A stretch of DNA of 64,000 bases from Amycolatopsis sp. NBC_00345 (lineage in GTDB: Bacteria > Actinomycetota > Actinomycetes > Mycobacteriales > Pseudonocardiaceae). Numbering within the stretch: the stretch's first letter is position 1; each line of letters begins with the position of its first letter. Of this stretch, positions 62,367 through 64,000 are shown one piece after another. The notes under the pieces are model-generated. The model was not told the DNA's origin and made no database searches. It saw only the letters and a list, made by a program, of their open reading frames with translations. The translations under genes were made by a program, and so were the position numbers. The DNA is taken from NCBI RefSeq assembly GCF_036116635.1, contig NZ_CP107995.1:4588001-4652000 (forward strand), written 5' to 3'.

Positions 62367-63998
62367 CTACTTCACCCCGGCCAGGAACTTCGCGCCCAGT
62401 GTCACGGCGGGGCCGGAATCGTTGGCGCCCTCCAGGAAAACCACGAAGGCGACGTCGCCGCGGTAGCCGGTGAACCAGCCGTGGGCCTCGGCGCCGGAGC
62501 CGAACTGGGCGGTGCCCGTCTTGCCGAAGACGGTGCCGGAGCGGGACAGGCCGGTCGCGGTGCCGCCGGTGACCACCTCCCGCATCATCGTGCGCACCGA
62601 GGCCAGCACGCCCGCGGGCGGCGCGGTGTACCGCGTCGACACCTTGGTCGCCAGGTCCGGGTCCGACCACAGGCTCGGCGTCACGGCCTTGCCCGCCGCC
62701 ACCGTCGCGGCCATCAGCGCCTCGCCGAACGGGCTGACCTGCACCGTGCCCTGGCCGATGCCGTCCTCGACCTGCTCGTCGGCGCCCGCGGCCGCGACCA
62801 CCTTGCCGGCCTCGGTGGCGACGCCGGGGATGTCGAAGTCCGCGTTCAGGCCGTACTGGCTCGCCGCCTTCGCCAGCCCGTCGGCCGGCAGCTGCGAGGC
62901 GAGCGTCCCGAACGTGGTGTTGCACGACTTCGCGAAGGCCCGGTGCATCGGGACGGTGCCCAGGTCGAAGCCCTCGTTGGAGATGGTCCGGGTGCCGATC
63001 CGCGCGGTCAGCGGGCACGGCAGCGACGCGTCCGGCGTCGCGATCCCGGCTTCCAGCGCGGCCGTCGCCGTCGCGATCTTGAACGTCGAGCCGGGCGCGT
63101 ACAGCCCGCTCAGCGCGGACGGCCCGGTGCCGGCCGCGGCGTTCTGCGCCACCGCCAGAATCCCGCCGGTCGACGGCTGGATCGCCACGATCAGGGCCTT
63201 GCCGCCGAAGCCGTCCACGGCCGACTGCGCCGCCGACTCCACCCCTGCGCTCAGCGTGGACTTCAGCGCCTGCACCCCGCTGGTGGTCTTGCCGAACAGC
63301 GTCTCCAGGTTCTTGCCCGCCGTGTCCACCCGCTCGACCGCGAACGAGTCCGACGCGGTGGCGTGGACCTGCCCGGTCAGCGCGGACTGCAGCAGCGGGA
63401 ACGCCGCGCCGTCGGCCGCGCGGGTGCCGCCGGGGCCGGTCACGAGGATCGGCTTGCCGTCACGGTCGACCACCACTGGCTCGTCCCCCGCCGAGGTCGC
63501 GACGACCAGTCGTTGCCCGGCCTGCAGCTTCGGCTGCAGCACCGCGAGCGTCCAGTGCACCCGCCATTCCGAGCCGGACTGCACGACGTCGAACGTGCCG
63601 TCGTAGGACCACACATGGCCGGCGCCGAGCGTCCAGGTCGTGGTGTACGCGGCGGACGCCTTGTTCCCGGCAGCCGCGCCGACCTGCCCGACTTTGGCCT
63701 GCACCCCGGTCGGCCGCAGCGTGGCCCAGGCGTCGCGCAGGGCGGCGGCCGAGCCGGACGGGTCGTCGGTCAGCCGGCTCGCGCCGTCGGCGTCGCCTGC
63801 GGCGAAGGCCTTCAGGTACTGCTCCGCCGCCGAGGCCGGGTCCGGCGCCAGCACGCCGGCCACGGTCGATTCGTCCGACGGCGATGACGCCGCCGGCGCC
63901 GGGCTCCCACCGCTGAGCAGCACCACCGCCGCCACGACGATCGCGACCACCGCGACGGCTCCCCCGATCAGCACGCCTCTTTTGCCCGCAGGACTCAC
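62367..63998 (-). CDS. Penicillin-binding protein, transpeptidase with NTF2-like (MecA-N) domain, 543 aa
   Basis: Class B-like transpeptidase anchored by one N-terminal helix (VLIGGAVAVVAIVVAAVVLL). Domains: NTF2-like MecA_N (about 55-170), dimerisation region, transpeptidase (about 265-540) with the three active-site motifs: STFK (Ser nucleophile), SCN and KTGTAQ. The MecA_N type is found in low-affinity PBPs of actinobacteria (PBPA-like proteins), which can raise beta-lactam tolerance. The start is GTG at 63998, two bases from the window edge, so a longer N terminus outside cannot be excluded. Confidence 0.92.
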   Translation of the reverse strand: MSPAGKRGVLIGGAVAVVAIVVAAVVLLSGGSPAPAASSPSDESTVAGVLAPDPASAAEQYLKAFAAGDADGASRLTDDPSGSAAALRDAWATLRPTGVQAKVGQVGAAAGNKASAAYTTTWTLGAGHVWSYDGTFDVVQSGSEWRVHWTLAVLQPKLQAGQRLVVATSAGDEPVVVDRDGKPILVTGPGGTRAADGAAFPLLQSALTGQVHATASDSFAVERVDTAGKNLETLFGKTTSGVQALKSTLSAGVESAAQSAVDGFGGKALIVAIQPSTGGILAVAQNAAAGTGPSALSGLYAPGSTFKIATATAALEAGIATPDASLPCPLTARIGTRTISNEGFDLGTVPMHRAFAKSCNTTFGTLASQLPADGLAKAASQYGLNADFDIPGVATEAGKVVAAAGADEQVEDGIGQGTVQVSPFGEALMAATVAAGKAVTPSLWSDPDLATKVSTRYTAPPAGVLASVRTMMREVVTGGTATGLSRSGTVFGKTGTAQFGSGAEAHGWFTGYRGDVAFVVFLEGANDSGPAVTLGAKFLAGVK

Positions 63999-64000
63999 CG

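Overview
The window is high-GC actinobacterial DNA. The gene content (SARP regulator, SAM-IV riboswitch, DUF222/HNH protein, F420-type oxidoreductase, RpfA/M23-like cell-wall peptidase, many GTG starts, dense four-base overlaps) suggests a Pseudonocardiaceae member such as Amycolatopsis. That assignment is inference. No rRNA, tRNA, CRISPR array, insertion sequence or replication origin was seen.

Layout. 1-9.9 kb: ordinary chromosomal genes (VOC protein, DUF6314, RecQ, alditol oxidase, SDR with divergent TetR, adenosine-deaminase-like protein, MoxR/CoxE-type AAA-VWA pair). 10.0-28.7 kb: a secondary-metabolite cluster. 28.8-36 kb: aldo-keto reductase, a repeat-rich gap, HNH protein, PucR regulator and a molybdenum hydroxylase pair. 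36-44 kb: PadR-controlled membrane protein and carotenoid oxygenase, ROK regulator, ArsR regulator, and a beta-phosphoglucomutase/GH65 phosphorylase pair. 44-64 kb: O-methyltransferase, Ppx/GppA, LLM oxidoreductase, AraC, SDR, fumarylacetoacetase, a double DUF885 protein, RluA-type synthase with LspA, a class V aminotransferase under a SAM-IV riboswitch, M23-like protein, K+/H+ antiporter and a penicillin-binding protein.

The centrepiece is the cluster at 13.1-28.7 kb. It combines two biosynthetic logics. The terpenoid side has two prenyl diphosphate synthases (17820-18848 and 23160-24221), a third protein of the same fold with degenerate motifs (19854-20858), a prenyl-diphosphate C-methyltransferase (22285-23163) and three cytochromes P450. 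The phosphonate side has PEP mutase (26209-27117), phosphonopyruvate decarboxylase (25052-26212) and a TauD-type dioxygenase (24218-25048). From 19854 onwards nearly every junction is a four-base start/stop overlap, so the prenyl and phosphonate genes look like one transcript. Inference: the product is a methylated terpenoid carrying a C-P bond, or a terpenoid and a phosphonate made together. I know of no described compound class that fits.

No canonical terpene cyclase is visible. The degenerate synthase-like protein and two paralogous small proteins of unknown family (13094-13510 and 19189-19587) are therefore the main candidates for new chemistry. A SARP-cyclase-AAA regulator (9995-12661) lies at the edge, and it and both MFS exporters each carry a rare TTA codon, which suggests bldA-type timing.
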